From positions 1-51,051 of the forward strand of contig JAEMQZ010000003.1 of assembly GCA_016463595.1 (NCBI GenBank): a DNA stretch of 51,051 nucleotides, read 5' to 3'. Position numbers and translations under genes: made by a program. The DNA is from Synechococcales cyanobacterium SupBloom_Metag_052 (GTDB taxonomy: Bacteria > Cyanobacteriota > Cyanobacteriia > PCC-6307 > Cyanobiaceae). Within the stretch, counting starts at the first letter, position 1, and each line of letters begins with the position of its first letter. Below are positions 9,184 to 19,708 of this stretch, in pieces. Under the pieces are notes generated by a model, which had not been told where the DNA came from, ran no database searches, and worked only from the letters and a program-made list of their open reading frames with translations.

Positions 9184-9414
9184 ATGGCCACTGGCGGTGC
9201 CCTGGAGCAACTGAGTGAGCTGCGCCTCGATCAATTCCTAAAATGGCAGGGTCTGGTGGGCACGGGTGGCGAGGCCAAATTCCGGATCCAGCAGGGCGAT
9301 GTGCGCGTCAATGGCGAGCTAGAGCAACGACGTGGGCGCAAGTTGGAGCCCGGCGATCGGGTCAAGTTGGCCGGCCAAGAGCATGTGGTCCCTCCCTTTG
9401 AGGCCCGCCGCTGA
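9184..9414 (+). CDS. S4-domain RNA-binding protein (YbcJ/YaaA-like)
   Basis: A 76-residue protein consists almost entirely of one S4 fold: LRLDQFLKWQGLVGTGGEAK, then FRIQQGDVRVNGE, then RRGRKLEPGDRVKL. This is the COG2501 type, small RNA-binding proteins that associate with ribosomes or structured RNA. I take the ATG at 9184; the upstream start at 9097 would overlap the divergent transporter start. Basic residues (RRGRK) in the third strand fit RNA contact. The gene is followed by a 118-bp gap and tpiA on the same strand. The RNA target is unknown. Confidence 0.85.
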   Translation: MATGGALEQLSELRLDQFLKWQGLVGTGGEAKFRIQQGDVRVNGELEQRRGRKLEPGDRVKLAGQEHVVPPFEARR

Positions 9415-9532
9415 ACCCCTATCGGGCCCCTTGGTTGGTAGGGCTTGGAGCTGGTGGAGAAAGGCGCTAGGCAAGGGTTGGAAGCCACTGCCGATGGCCC
9501 CTTAGGTTGGGAATCCAGCACTCGGGAAGGCA

Positions 9533-10273
9533 GTGGGCAAGTCGGTGATCGCGGGCAACTGGAAAATGCACATGACCTGCGCTGAGGCCCAGGCCTTTGC
9601 CAGCGCTTTCCTGCCCCTGGTCGCCAGTTTGCCAAGCGATCGGGAGGTGCTGCTAGCGCCCCCGTTCACGGCAATCGCCACCCTGGCCCAGGCCCTGGCG
9701 GGCAGTGGCATCCAGCTCGGCGGCCAGAACGTCCATTGGGACCGCTCCGGCGCCTATACCGGCATGATCTCGGCAGCCATGCTCCAGGAGCACGGCGTGA
9801 CCCACGCGATCGTGGGCCACAGCGAGCCGCGCAAGTACTACAGCGAAACCGACGAACAGATCAACCTGCGGGCCCGGACCGCCCAAAAAGCTGGGTTGGT
9901 CCCGATCCTGTGTGTGGGCGAAAGCGACTCCCAACGGGAAGGGGGCGAGGCCGAACGGGTGATCCGCCGCCAAGTGGAGCAGGGCATCGACGGTCTGGAT
10001 CCAGCCCTGCTGGTGGTGGCCTATGAGCCGATCTGGGCGATCGGCACCGGCAAAACCTGCGGCGCCGCAGAAGCCAACCGCATCTGCGGCCTAATTCGCA
10101 GCTGGGTTGGCTATGCCGATGTGGTGGTCCAATACGGCGGCTCGGTTAAGGCCGACAACATCGACCTGCTGATGGACCAATCCGATATCAATGGCGTGTT
10201 GGTGGGGGGCGCCTCCCTTGATCCGGTGGGCTTCGCCCGGATTGCCAATTACCAGGTGCCCGTAGCGGCCTAG
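9533..10273 (+). CDS. tpiA: Triosephosphate isomerase
   Basis: A 246-residue TIM-barrel enzyme interconverts dihydroxyacetone phosphate and glyceraldehyde 3-phosphate in the Calvin cycle, glycolysis and gluconeogenesis. All catalytic elements are visible: GNWKMH (Lys about 11), [14 protein letters not shown] (catalytic His), [13 protein letters not shown] (catalytic Glu, mobile loop 6) and QYGGSVK (phosphate binding). Translation starts with GTG, which gives the canonical [10 protein letters not shown]-terminus; no ATG upstream fits. The stop is 28 bp before folP on the same strand, so the two are probably co-transcribed. Length is normal for the family. Confidence 0.97.
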   Translation: MGKSVIAGNWKMHMTCAEAQAFASAFLPLVASLPSDREVLLAPPFTAIATLAQALAGSGIQLGGQNVHWDRSGAYTGMISAAMLQEHGVTHAIVGHSEPRKYYSETDEQINLRARTAQKAGLVPILCVGESDSQREGGEAERVIRRQVEQGIDGLDPALLVVAYEPIWAIGTGKTCGAAEANRICGLIRSWVGYADVVVQYGGSVKADNIDLLMDQSDINGVLVGGASLDPVGFARIANYQVPVAA

Positions 10274-10301
10274 GAGCACGGCTCTGAGATCCCCAGCGAT
10301 C

Positions 10302-11153
10302 GTGCCGAACCGCCCAGCCCTGGCCTTTGGAGGCCGAACCCATGTGATGGGGGTGATCAACCTCACCCCCGATTCCTTTAGCGACGGCGGCCGTATCAAG
10401 GGCGCTAGCCAGGCCCTTGATACGGCCCGGCGCATGGTCGCCCAGGGGGCAACGCTGCTGGATCTGGGTGCCCAAAGCACCCGACCCGGGGCCGAGGATA
10501 TTGGGGTAGGGACCGAACTGGCCAGGCTCCTGCCCGCGTTGGAGCTGATCCGCTCGGCCCTGCCCCAGGTGTTGCTCTCAATCGACACCTACCGGGCCCC
10601 CGTGGCTGCAGCCGCCCTGGAGGCTGGAGCGGACTGGATCAACGATGTCAGTGCCGGTCGCATGGACCCGAAATTGCTAGGCGTGGCGGGCGCATGGGGC
10701 TGTCCATTGGTGCTGATGCACAGCCGCGGCGATAGCTGCAGCATGGACAGCCTCACGGCCTATGGCGATTTGGTTGATGACGTGATTGGGGAGCTCCAGG
10801 AGGCGAGCAGCCGGGCCCAGGCAGCCGGCGTAGCCGCCAGCCAACTGATTTGGGATCCGGGCCTGGGCTTTGCCAAAAGCGAAGCCCAATGCCTAGACCT
10901 ATTGGAGGGCCTGGGACGGCTCAAGGCCCAGGGCTATCCCCTGCTGGTGGGGCCCTCGCGCAAGCGCTTCATCGGAGCAGTGCTCAAGGAGCCCCGGGCC
11001 AGGGCCCGGCTCTGGGGTACGGCGGCGGTGGTCTGCAAGGCGATTGCAGCCGGGGCCGACATTGTGAGGGTCCACGATGTCGGCCCGATCGTGCAGACCG
11101 CCCGCATGGCCGATGCCCTCTGGCGCAAGCCGACGGGTTCCCCAGGCAGGTAA
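10302..11153 (+). CDS. folP: Dihydropteroate synthase
   Basis: This 283-residue TIM-barrel enzyme condenses p-aminobenzoate with dihydropterin pyrophosphate in folate synthesis and is the sulfonamide target. The family signatures are intact: MGVINLTPDSFSDGG, LDLGAQSTRPGA, INDVSAGRMD, WDPGLGFAKSEAQ and GPSRKRFIGAVL. The GTG start at 10302 places GGRTHVMGVINLTPDSF at the expected distance. It follows tpiA closely. The next gene converges on it, with the stops 27 bp apart. No other folate gene is in the window. Confidence 0.96.
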   Translation: MPNRPALAFGGRTHVMGVINLTPDSFSDGGRIKGASQALDTARRMVAQGATLLDLGAQSTRPGAEDIGVGTELARLLPALELIRSALPQVLLSIDTYRAPVAAAALEAGADWINDVSAGRMDPKLLGVAGAWGCPLVLMHSRGDSCSMDSLTAYGDLVDDVIGELQEASSRAQAAGVAASQLIWDPGLGFAKSEAQCLDLLEGLGRLKAQGYPLLVGPSRKRFIGAVLKEPRARARLWGTAAVVCKAIAAGADIVRVHDVGPIVQTARMADALWRKPTGSPGR

Positions 11154-11180
11154 GGGCGCTAGGGGAACGGGCCGGTCTGC

Positions 11181-12452
11181 TTAAAGCTCCGCTATCGCTA
11201 CCCGCCTATTTGGAGCCTGAACAACCCCGTAGCCCAGACGTCCCAGTAAGGGACCGGTCATCACCGTGGTAGCCAGGGCCATCAAAACGCCAATCGTGAA
11301 CAGTTCGGTGCTGATCACCCCCTGGGCCAGGCCCACGTTCAGCACAACCAACTCGGTGAGGCCACGGGTGTTCATCAACCAGCCCAGGGCCTGGGCCTCG
11401 CGGCTCTCGACCCCACTGAGCCGGGCGATAGCCCAGGTGCCGAGAAACTTGCCACAAACGGCCACAACTAGAACGGCAAGCAAGGCCAGCCACAGGGACG
11501 GGCTATTGAGACTGCCGATACGGGTACTCAAGCCACTTATCGCAAAAAACAGGGGCAACAACAAGCGCAACACAACCGATTCCAGTTGCAGCTCCAACTT
11601 GCGCCGTAATGGGGCATAACGGGGCATGGCCAGCCCCCAAAGGAAGGCCCCAAAGATCAGGTGAACCCCCAGCCATTCGGTCACCACCCCACTGAATAGG
11701 GCGCCACTAAACAACAGCGATTGCAAAAGGGGGCCAAGGTCCCGGCCCTGTTTGTAGTGCTCCTCCAACCAGCGCCGCAACGGCCGAGTTCCGACCAACA
11801 CCAGCAGGGCCCAGGCAGCCGTGCCGATAAAGGAGCCCAAAGCACCCCAAATTGAAGAGGAACGGGACAGGGCTACGACGGCCGCCAACAGAATCCAGGC
11901 GAGGGCGTCATCGATGGCGGCTGTAGTGATGGCCAGGGCTCCCACGGGCTGGTGTTGTAGGCCGCGGTCCCGCAGGATCCTCGCCAAAACCGGAAAGGCG
12001 GTAATCGCCATGGCCGTGCCCATAAACAGGGCGCCTGAGAGCAGGTGATGGCCGGGCAACAAATCCGGGAGCCAGGTTTCAAACACTCCTGCCAGGCCCA
12101 CCCCCAAGGTCAGGGGGAGGAGTACGCCAGCGGCGGTGATACGACTGGCCAAGGGGAGCCGACCGACCAACAGGTTGGGGTTGAGCTCAAGCCCCACTAA
12201 AAACATGAACAGCACCAGGCCCAACTGACCGAGCAGGTTGAGTTGGTCGCGCACAGCGCTGGTGAACAGATGGGTTTCCAAGCCCGGCGCCAAGGCCCCT
12301 AGCAAGCTGGGGCCCAGCACAATGCCGCCCACAATTTCGCCAACAACCCGTGGCTGTTGGCAGCGTTGGGCCAGGGCACCAAACAGCTGGGCAGTGACCG
12401 TAATCACCGCAACCGCCAGCATCGGCGTTGCCAGATCAGCAGGGGCTGCCAT
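11181..12452 (-). CDS. CPA2-family Na+(K+)/H+ antiporter
   Basis: A 423-residue membrane protein has about twelve hydrophobic segments and no cytoplasmic RCK or universal-stress tail. It is a minimal CPA2 antiporter of the NapA/KefB-like membrane fold. The ion-binding pair Asp-Asp is seen in TTAAIDDALAWILLA, a pattern of electrogenic Na+/H+ exchangers. GEIVGGIVLGPSLLG in helix 2 and NTRGLTELVVLNVGL near the end are typical. It probably sets pH or sodium balance in the plasma or thylakoid membrane. It lies downstream of chlH on the same strand with a 35-bp spacer, so read-through is possible but no functional link is known. Na+ versus K+ preference cannot be settled here. Confidence 0.92.
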   Translation of the reverse strand: MAAPADLATPMLAVAVITVTAQLFGALAQRCQQPRVVGEIVGGIVLGPSLLGALAPGLETHLFTSAVRDQLNLLGQLGLVLFMFLVGLELNPNLLVGRLPLASRITAAGVLLPLTLGVGLAGVFETWLPDLLPGHHLLSGALFMGTAMAITAFPVLARILRDRGLQHQPVGALAITTAAIDDALAWILLAAVVALSRSSSIWGALGSFIGTAAWALLVLVGTRPLRRWLEEHYKQGRDLGPLLQSLLFSGALFSGVVTEWLGVHLIFGAFLWGLAMPRYAPLRRKLELQLESVVLRLLLPLFFAISGLSTRIGSLNSPSLWLALLAVLVVAVCGKFLGTWAIARLSGVESREAQALGWLMNTRGLTELVVLNVGLAQGVISTELFTIGVLMALATTVMTGPLLGRLGYGVVQAPNRRVAIAEL

Positions 12453-12487
12453 GGTGATTAAGGGATACGGACTAAGACCGAAGTAGA

Positions 12488-15400
12488 TTACGCCTGCGGA
12501 TTGCTGACGCCTTCGATGCGGTCTTCGATCTCTTGATAAATCTCCTGCAATTGGGCGATATTCTCATCGCTGGTCTCCCAATAGCCGCGTCCATTTACCT
12601 CTAGAAGGGTGCCAACAATGCGGCGGAAGCTGTGGGGATTGAGCTCAAGCAAGCGCTTGCGCATCTCCGGATCGTTAATGAAGGTTTCATTAGCTTCTTC
12701 GTAGACGAAATTATCAACGGCACCGCTAGTAGCGCTCCAACCCAGGGTGAAGTTAAGCCGTTTAGCCACTTCCCGCACACCTTCATAGCCAGAATCGAGC
12801 ATGCCCTCATACCACTTTGGATTGAGCAACTTGGTGCGCGAATCGAGGCGGATCGTTTCGCTAAGGGAGCGCACTTGGGCGTTGGCCGTGGTGGTGTCGG
12901 CGATATAACTGGCTGGGGCCTTGCCATCGTCGCGCAAGCCAGCGATCAGCTTGGTGGGATCGGAGTCGAAGTAGTGGCTCACATCGGTGAGCGAGATTTC
13001 GGCGGAATCAAGGTTCTGGAAGGTAACATCTGCCGTTTTCATCGCAGACTCAAACACCGCACGATTTTGATTCATCTCGCCAGGATTATCGGCGTTAAAG
13101 GCGAAGGTTTTACGGGAAAGGTACATCTCTTGGAGCTCATTCTCCTCTTCCCAGGTGCTGTTCTCCACCGCCAGATTCACATTAGAAGAATAGCTGCCGC
13201 TGGCATTGGAGAACACCCGCGTAGCGGCATCCCGCAGGGAGATGCCCTGGGCCGTGGCCTGCTCCTGGGCGTGGCGACGCACGAAATTCATGGCTAGGGG
13301 CTCATCAGCCTCCGCCGCCATCTTCACTCCCTGGTCGATCAAGGCCATCTGGTTAATGAACAGGTCGCGGAATACCCCAGAGCAATTGACCACCACATCA
13401 ATACGGGGCCGGCCCAGCTCTTCAAGGGAAATCAACTCCAACTTGTTGACGCGGCCGAGGGAATCGGCTACCGGGCGTACGCCGATGAACCAGAGGATCT
13501 GGGCTAGGGATTCTCCGTAGGTCTTGATGTTGTCCGTGCCCCAAAGCACGCAGGCGATCGTTTCTGGCCAGGCACCCTGTTCGGCCTTCTGGCGTTCAAT
13601 CAGCCGGTCCACCACCACCTTCGCCGCCGCAATCGCGGCCCGGGTGGGAATCGACTGGGGATCGAGGGCATGGATATTCTTGCCACTGGGCAACACGCCT
13701 GGATTGCGAATCGGATCGCCGCCTGGACCAGGCAGCACGTATTCGCCGTCGAGGGCCCGCAGCAGGCTCTCCATCTCCATGTCGGCGCAGATCTGTTGCA
13801 GGCAAAAGCTCAGATAGGTGAAGAGCTTGTCGAGTTCAGCCTGATCAACTGTGGCAAAACCGGATGATTTACAGGCCGAGAGCCAGGGGCTGGGGAACTG
13901 GAGGCCAAAGCGTTCAAGCAGGGCAAAAAACCAGCCAAAGTTCTGGCGCAGGCTGACGCGGCCATCGGCGCCGGTGACCTGGCGGACCATGGCGCCAACG
14001 GCGGTCCTGCAGGTTTCGGTGATCGTGCGGTTGAGCTCCACATCGGCCAGCACACCCTGGTCGTTGCCAAGGTAAATCTCATCGATCGTGCGACCCAGGC
14101 TCTCGGCTAGGAGCGCAGGCAAGGCGCGCAGGCCGTCATCGGTGCGCTCGAGGGCGGCGATGCTCACCAAGGTGGCGATCGCTTCCTCGGCCGTGGGCGG
14201 CTTGCCAATGGTGTGAAGGCCGCAGGGCAGCAGGCGGCTCTCGATCTCCATTAACGAGCGATAGACCGCCCCAACCACGCCATCGCGTCCATCGAGATCC
14301 AGTTCCGAGGCGTCGGCATCGGAAAACTGGATGTCCTTGTCGAGGTTACACTGGCGGGCCGTTTCCACGATCGCATTGACGATCTGCACACCCCGGGAAC
14401 TCTCGCGCAGCTGTTGATAGGAACCCACCAGTTCCCCCAACTCCTTAAGACCCTTGTAAAGGCCTGCATTTTCAGCTGGAGGTGTGAGATAGCTGATCGT
14501 GGAGGCATAACCACGGCGCTTGGCGATCGTGGCTTCTGAGGGATTATTGGCAGCGTAGTAGTAAAGATTGGGTAGGGCTCCAATCAGAGAATCGGGATAG
14601 CAGGTTTCGCTCATCCCCATTTGCTTGCCAGGCATGAATTCCAGGGAGCCGTGGGTGCCGAAATGGAGCACCGCATCGGCGTGCCACACCTTCTCCAAGT
14701 AGGTGTAGTAGGCGGCAAAGCCATGGTGGGGGCTGGCGCTGCGCGAATAGAGCAGGCGCATCGGATCGCCCTCGTAGCCAAAGGTGGGCTGAACCCCCAC
14801 AAACACATTGCCGAAATGGCGGCCGTAGATCAGTAAATTGGTGCCATCGGAATTGAGATTGCCAGGGGGTTTGCCCCAATTCTCTTCGAGCCGTTGGGAA
14901 TAGGGGGTGAGCCGCTCATACTCCTCTACGCTCATGCGGTGGGCGATCGCCAACTCGGGGGAACCAACCAGGGCCTCGGGATCACTTAATACCGCATCCA
15001 TCAGGGCCTTGGGGCTGCGCGGCATCGCTTGCACGTCATAGCCCTTGGCTTTCATTTCCTGGAGTACCCGATAGATCGAGCCGAAGACATCGAGGTATGC
15101 GGCGGTGCCAACGTTGCCCTTGTCGGGAGGAAAGCTGAACACCGTGATCGCAAGCTTCTTCTCGGCGCGGGGCTTCAATCGCAGCGATGCCCAGCGAATC
15201 GCCCGTTCAGCGATGGCCTCAACCCGGTCCTGGAGGGTGTGGGCCTTACCGGTGGCATCGTCCCGGCCTGAGAGCACGATCGGCTCAATGGCGCCATCGA
15301 GTTCCGGGATGGCGATCTGCAGGGCAACCTGGACGGGGTGCAGGCCAAGGTCGCTCTCCTCCCATTCCTGGGTGGTCTGGAACACCAGGGGTAGGGCCAC

Positions 15401-16498
15401 CATGTAGGGCCGATTGAGGCTCTTGAGCACCTCGATCGCCTTGGGGTGGTCCTGGCGGGCTGGACCACCCACCAGGGCAAAGCCGGTCAGGCTGACCACC
15501 GCATCCACCAAGGGAAAATCGGAGTTGAGCGGATCCTTGAAAAAGGCGTTCACCGGCTTGGTGAAATCAAGGCCACCGCAGAACACAGGAATGACGGTGG
15601 CGCCGCGGTATTCCAGCTCCTGGATCACAGCCACATAGTGGGCCTCGTCACCGGTGACGATGTGGCTGCGTTGTAGTACCAGGCCAACCACTGGACCCTT
15701 ACGGGCCTTCTCGGAGAGGTCGCTACGGCTGGAAGTCCAATTGAGGTATTCCTTGAGATCCTCAAACATGCCTGGGGCTAGGGGATGCCAGATGCCGAGA
15801 TCTGGGAACACAACCGGCTCGGCGACGGTGAGTTCAGGGCGATCGGATTCGCCCCTGGGATACACATATTTATCGGCCAGCATCAACAGGAAGTTGCGCA
15901 GGTTGTCGGGCGTGCCACCAAGCCAATATTGGAAACTGAGCATGAAGGAGCGGGCGTCCTGGGCCTTCTCCACCGGCAGATACTTCAATACCGTGGGAAG
16001 GGTATTGAGCAGCTTGAGCATGGCGTCTTGAAAGCCAGCGCCGCCCGCCTCCTTGCGCTTTTTCATGAAGCTGGCAATGGCGCTCTTGCTTTGACCCAGC
16101 TGGGCCATCGAAAAACTGCCCAACTTGTTAAGCCGCATCACCTCCGGCATCGAGGGGAACACGACCACGGCTTTGAGCCGATCGCGGTGGGGGGCCACGG
16201 CTTCCACCACCTTCTGGGCCAGATCTTCAATGAAGATCAGGGAAGCAATGAAAACGTCGGCCTCGGCCACATCAGCGCAGAAGGAGGCGTAGTTCTCGCT
16301 CTGGCGCAGTTCCTCGATCAGGTAGCCGCTCAGCTCGATTGCCAACGGACCGTTCTGGTCGTTGAGGGAGGTGGCGGCCTGGGTAAGGGCGTTCTGGTAC
16401 TGGGGCTCTAGCACCACATACACGGCCTTCATCACAGCGCGACCATTCACGGCCTGGGGGCTGACCCTGCGGCTGGCGGAGCGGACCTGCGTGAACAT
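12488..16498 (-). CDS. chlH: Magnesium chelatase subunit H
   Basis: This very large soluble protein (about 1336 residues from the ATG at 16498) binds protoporphyrin IX. With ChlI and ChlD it inserts Mg2+, the first step committed to chlorophyll. The start [14 protein letters not shown] followed by [14 protein letters not shown] is characteristic of cyanobacterial ChlH; the open frame back to 16540 adds 14 residues that the family lacks. The CobN-type core ([17 protein letters not shown], about residue 620) and the C-terminal [13 protein letters not shown] are intact. Length is normal for ChlH. It is divergent from the HD-GYP gene, with 135 bp between the preferred starts. A second CobN/ChlH paralogue is not present here. 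Confidence 0.98.
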   Translation of the reverse strand: MFTQVRSASRRVSPQAVNGRAVMKAVYVVLEPQYQNALTQAATSLNDQNGPLAIELSGYLIEELRQSENYASFCADVAEADVFIASLIFIEDLAQKVVEAVAPHRDRLKAVVVFPSMPEVMRLNKLGSFSMAQLGQSKSAIASFMKKRKEAGGAGFQDAMLKLLNTLPTVLKYLPVEKAQDARSFMLSFQYWLGGTPDNLRNFLLMLADKYVYPRGESDRPELTVAEPVVFPDLGIWHPLAPGMFEDLKEYLNWTSSRSDLSEKARKGPVVGLVLQRSHIVTGDEAHYVAVIQELEYRGATVIPVFCGGLDFTKPVNAFFKDPLNSDFPLVDAVVSLTGFALVGGPARQDHPKAIEVLKSLNRPYMVALPLVFQTTQEWEESDLGLHPVQVALQIAIPELDGAIEPIVLSGRDDATGKAHTLQDRVEAIAERAIRWASLRLKPRAEKKLAITVFSFPPDKGNVGTAAYLDVFGSIYRVLQEMKAKGYDVQAMPRSPKALMDAVLSDPEALVGSPELAIAHRMSVEEYERLTPYSQRLEENWGKPPGNLNSDGTNLLIYGRHFGNVFVGVQPTFGYEGDPMRLLYSRSASPHHGFAAYYTYLEKVWHADAVLHFGTHGSLEFMPGKQMGMSETCYPDSLIGALPNLYYYAANNPSEATIAKRRGYASTISYLTPPAENAGLYKGLKELGELVGSYQQLRESSRGVQIVNAIVETARQCNLDKDIQFSDADASELDLDGRDGVVGAVYRSLMEIESRLLPCGLHTIGKPPTAEEAIATLVSIAALERTDDGLRALPALLAESLGRTIDEIYLGNDQGVLADVELNRTITETCRTAVGAMVRQVTGADGRVSLRQNFGWFFALLERFGLQFPSPWLSACKSSGFATVDQAELDKLFTYLSFCLQQICADMEMESLLRALDGEYVLPGPGGDPIRNPGVLPSGKNIHALDPQSIPTRAAIAAAKVVVDRLIERQKAEQGAWPETIACVLWGTDNIKTYGESLAQILWFIGVRPVADSLGRVNKLELISLEELGRPRIDVVVNCSGVFRDLFINQMALIDQGVKMAAEADEPLAMNFVRRHAQEQATAQGISLRDAATRVFSNASGSYSSNVNLAVENSTWEEENELQEMYLSRKTFAFNADNPGEMNQNRAVFESAMKTADVTFQNLDSAEISLTDVSHYFDSDPTKLIAGLRDDGKAPASYIADTTTANAQVRSLSETIRLDSRTKLLNPKWYEGMLDSGYEGVREVAKRLNFTLGWSATSGAVDNFVYEEANETFINDPEMRKRLLELNPHSFRRIVGTLLEVNGRGYWETSDENIAQLQEIYQEIEDRIEGVSNPQA

Positions 16499-16633
16499 CT
16501 GGCCAGATTGAGCAATGTGAAGCAGCCTACGGAGCACCATGGCTTTACGTGGCCCGATGCCTCAGAGCGTTACTGGCCTGCCCGGGGCGCCTGGACTGAG
16601 CCATGCCGCAACCCCAGCCCTGAAGCAACGCCG

Positions 16634-19600
16634 ATGGCCCGCCTAAGCCTCAATTTCATCGGTCAAAGGTTTCCTGGCGCCTGGGGTCTGCGGCAGCCCC
16701 GCTCCTTCCAGACCACCTTGGTGCTGCTGATCCTGCCCCTAATCCTGGCTAGCGGCTTCCTGCGCTCCCTAATCCACGCCGACCACGCCAAACGGCTGAT
16801 CACCCGCGCCAACGACCAGCTTCTGGACGCCCTAGCAGGCGAATTGGCTGCAACCTTGACCCTGGCCCTCAACCCGGCCCTGACCGAGGCCCAGCTCAAT
16901 CGACTGGCCAGCCTGGCCCCCAATGGCGACATCGATGCCGCCACTGGCCAGCTGCCAGCCTTGATCAAAACCCTGGAGCAGGCCCCCAATCTCTCTGCCC
17001 TTTTTGTTGCCAACGACCGCGGCGAACTGCTGCTGGTCTCCAGGAGTTCTGCGGTAGCACCTAAACAAGTAATGCCAGCTGGCGCCGCCTGGACCGTGGT
17101 GAGCCTCAGCCAGCAAGCCGGACGCCTTCAGGCCCGGCAGTGGCTTCTGGGCCGCGACCAACGGCCCCTAGCCGCCCCCCAGCTCAAGCCCCTACTGCCG
17201 GCGGGCTTTGATCCACGCCTGAGGCCCTGGTACCAATTGGCTCGTCATGGCGGTCAGCTGGTGCTGGCCCCGGTCAGCCGCCTGGCCCTGGGGGGACGGC
17301 TCGGCCTGACCCTTTCCCAACCCATCGCCCAAGGACAAGCGGTGGTGGGTGCCGCCATCGATCCGGGCAACCTGGCTGCCGCCCTGGCCCGCCACCGGCT
17401 ACCGGCTGCCACGGGGCTAGCCATCGTCGATCACCAAGGTGTGCTGCTGGTCACTAGCCCCAACCTCTCCAGCGCTGCGGTTGGTTCCCAGGGTCTGCCC
17501 AAGCTGGGTCAATTAGCCAACCCCGCCCTGGCCCAGTTGGCCGCTGACCTGCCCCGGCAAGCCCGCCAAGGCTTTCACGCAGGGAATTTTGCTGGCCAAA
17601 ACTGGTTTCAGAAGGTGGTGCCGCTGCAAATACCCCTAACCAAACAATCTCTCTATCTGGCCGTGGCCGTGGCCGAAGCCGACCTGATGGCCGAGGTCCG
17701 TCAACAGCGGTGGCAACTCTTCTCGGCCACCTTTCTATTGGTGGTTGTCACCATTTGGCTGTTGGTCAAACTGTCCGGGCGCCTATCGCGGGACCTCAAA
17801 CGCCTCGCCGAGGAGGCGGCCGCGATGCGCAGCTTCCAATTCAGCAAGGGTCCCCGGCTGCACTCCCTGGTGCGGGAAGTGGACGACCTGTCGCTGACCC
17901 TCGATGGCATGGGGCGCACGATTGGCCATTTTCTCAAGATTTCGGCGTCCTTAGGAGCTGAACAGGATGTGGATGCCCTGCTCGCCAGGCTGCTGACGGA
18001 ATCGATCGGTGCTTCGGCCGCCAGCGCCGGTGCCCTCTATTTCGCACCAGGTCCAACCCTGGCTCAAAACCCGGTCAAGCAGCAAAGGCCCAGCGCAGGA
18101 GAGGAGGATGGCAATCCCGATAGGGGGAGTGGCAGCGCTAGCTCTCAGGCAGCTGGGGAAACCGGCCTGTTTAAGGCAGCCCTTGCCATGGTGGGCGACC
18201 AGCCCACCGATCCCCAGGCCCTACCGCCCTTAACCGAAGCGGAGCTGGCTTCGATGCTGCACGCGCAACGCTGCGACCGGCTCGTGGCTGCCCTGGGCCC
18301 TGGTGCCCAGGCCTGCGTGCCGCTGCCCTTACACCAACGGGATGGCTCGATGTTGGGGGCGTTGGTGCTCTGGTTCGATGGCACTCCCGATGCCAACCAG
18401 ATCGCCTTCAGCCGCGCCCTTTCGGGCAGTGCGGCGGTAGCCCTGGAAACCCGCCAGCTCATTGCGGAGCAAAAGCGCCTGTTTGAGGCCTTCATCCAGG
18501 TGATCGCCGATGCCATTGATGCCAAGAGTCCTTACACCGGTGGCCACTGCGCCCGCGTACCGGAGATCGCCAAATTGCTAGCCGCCGCCGCCTGTGGGGC
18601 CGAGGAAGGCCCCTTTGCCAGCTATCAACTCAATGCAGATCAATGGGAGGCCCTGCATGTGGCCGCCTGGCTCCACGATTGCGGCAAGGTCACAACTCCC
18701 GACCATGTGGTCGATAAGGCCACCAAATTGGAAACGGTGCAGGACCGGATCCATGAGATCCGCATGCGGTTTGAGCTGCTCAAAAGCGAAGCGGAAACGG
18801 AGCACTGGCAGCGACTCGCCAGCGGCGCCGACCCAGGGGGCAGCCAGCAGACCCTGCAGGCGAGCTGGCGCAGTCTCGATGACGATTTCGCCTTTGTTGC
18901 CAGCTGCAATTTGGGCGGCGAACGGATGGCACCTGAGCGGATCGAGCGGCTTCAGGCCATCGCCAGCCGCACCTGGCGCCGCAGCCTCGATGACCGGCTC
19001 GGGGTGGGGCCTGAAGAATTGCGGCGCCGCCAACGGCAGCCGGCGCCCGCCTTGCCCGTGCGGGAACCGTTGCTGGCCGACCGTCCCGATCAACTGATCG
19101 AGCGGCCAGAGCGAGACCGGATCGCGCCAGACAACCCCTGGGGCTTCCAAATGGAGGTGCCGATGTACCTCTACAACCGGGGGGAACTCCACAACCTCAC
19201 GGTGGAGCGGGGCACCCTCAGCCCAGAAGATCGCTTCAAGATCAATGAGCACATGGTCCAAACGATCCGGATGCTCTCGGCCCTGCCCTTTCCGCGTCAC
19301 CTGGCCGCGGTGCCCGAGATCGCCGGCGCCCACCACGAAACCCTCGATGGCCGCGGCTACCCCCGTCGCCTGCGCGGCGAGCAGATGGGGGTTCTGGCCC
19401 GGGTGATGGCCATCGCCGACATTTTTGAGGCCCTCACCGCCGCCGACCGTCCCTATAAGCGGGGCCTCAAGCTCTCCGAAGCCCTGGCGATCATGGCCCG
19501 CATGGTTCCAGACCAGCACATTGATGCTGATCTGTTCGCCCTGTTCCTGAGCTCCGAGGTGTACCTGGGCTACGCCCATCGCTACATGGACCCGGCCCAA

Positions 19601-19678
19601 ATCGATGGCGTCGATCGGGAGGCGCTGCTGGCCATCGCCCAGGCAGCCGCCGTCGAAGCGGGCAGGCTGACCCCATAG
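16634..19678 (+). CDS. Membrane-bound HD-GYP domain phosphodiesterase with extracytoplasmic sensor and GAF-like region
   Basis: I prefer the ATG at 16634 (about 1014 residues). An earlier start at 16508 would leave 9 bp to chlH and adds residues unlike the family. Membrane segment 1 (about 24-42) and segment 2 (about 358-380) enclose a large extracytoplasmic dCache-like sensor domain. A HAMP-like linker and a GAF-like region follow. The catalytic part has HCARVPEIAKLL (about 637), HDCGK (about 681) and HHETLDGRGYP (about 899), then ADIFEALTAADRPYK. All HD-GYP metal ligands appear present, so cyclic-di-GMP hydrolysis is the expected activity. About 190 residues separate HD from the next conserved block, a long insertion that I have seen in a subfamily of HD phosphohydrolases. 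The input signal is unknown. Confidence 0.9.
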   Translation: MARLSLNFIGQRFPGAWGLRQPRSFQTTLVLLILPLILASGFLRSLIHADHAKRLITRANDQLLDALAGELAATLTLALNPALTEAQLNRLASLAPNGDIDAATGQLPALIKTLEQAPNLSALFVANDRGELLLVSRSSAVAPKQVMPAGAAWTVVSLSQQAGRLQARQWLLGRDQRPLAAPQLKPLLPAGFDPRLRPWYQLARHGGQLVLAPVSRLALGGRLGLTLSQPIAQGQAVVGAAIDPGNLAAALARHRLPAATGLAIVDHQGVLLVTSPNLSSAAVGSQGLPKLGQLANPALAQLAADLPRQARQGFHAGNFAGQNWFQKVVPLQIPLTKQSLYLAVAVAEADLMAEVRQQRWQLFSATFLLVVVTIWLLVKLSGRLSRDLKRLAEEAAAMRSFQFSKGPRLHSLVREVDDLSLTLDGMGRTIGHFLKISASLGAEQDVDALLARLLTESIGASAASAGALYFAPGPTLAQNPVKQQRPSAGEEDGNPDRGSGSASSQAAGETGLFKAALAMVGDQPTDPQALPPLTEAELASMLHAQRCDRLVAALGPGAQACVPLPLHQRDGSMLGALVLWFDGTPDANQIAFSRALSGSAAVALETRQLIAEQKRLFEAFIQVIADAIDAKSPYTGGHCARVPEIAKLLAAAACGAEEGPFASYQLNADQWEALHVAAWLHDCGKVTTPDHVVDKATKLETVQDRIHEIRMRFELLKSEAETEHWQRLASGADPGGSQQTLQASWRSLDDDFAFVASCNLGGERMAPERIERLQAIASRTWRRSLDDRLGVGPEELRRRQRQPAPALPVREPLLADRPDQLIERPERDRIAPDNPWGFQMEVPMYLYNRGELHNLTVERGTLSPEDRFKINEHMVQTIRMLSALPFPRHLAAVPEIAGAHHETLDGRGYPRRLRGEQMGVLARVMAIADIFEALTAADRPYKRGLKLSEALAIMARMVPDQHIDADLFALFLSSEVYLGYAHRYMDPAQIDGVDREALLAIAQAAAVEAGRLTP

Positions 19679-19708
19679 GCTCGGGCCCAAAGCTGCGCGC
19701 TCCATGCC

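Noticed and set aside
18578-19705. A 375-codon frame on the minus strand
   Set aside because: It is the complement of the HD-GYP catalytic region. It has no family pattern and would overlap a gene with complete motifs.
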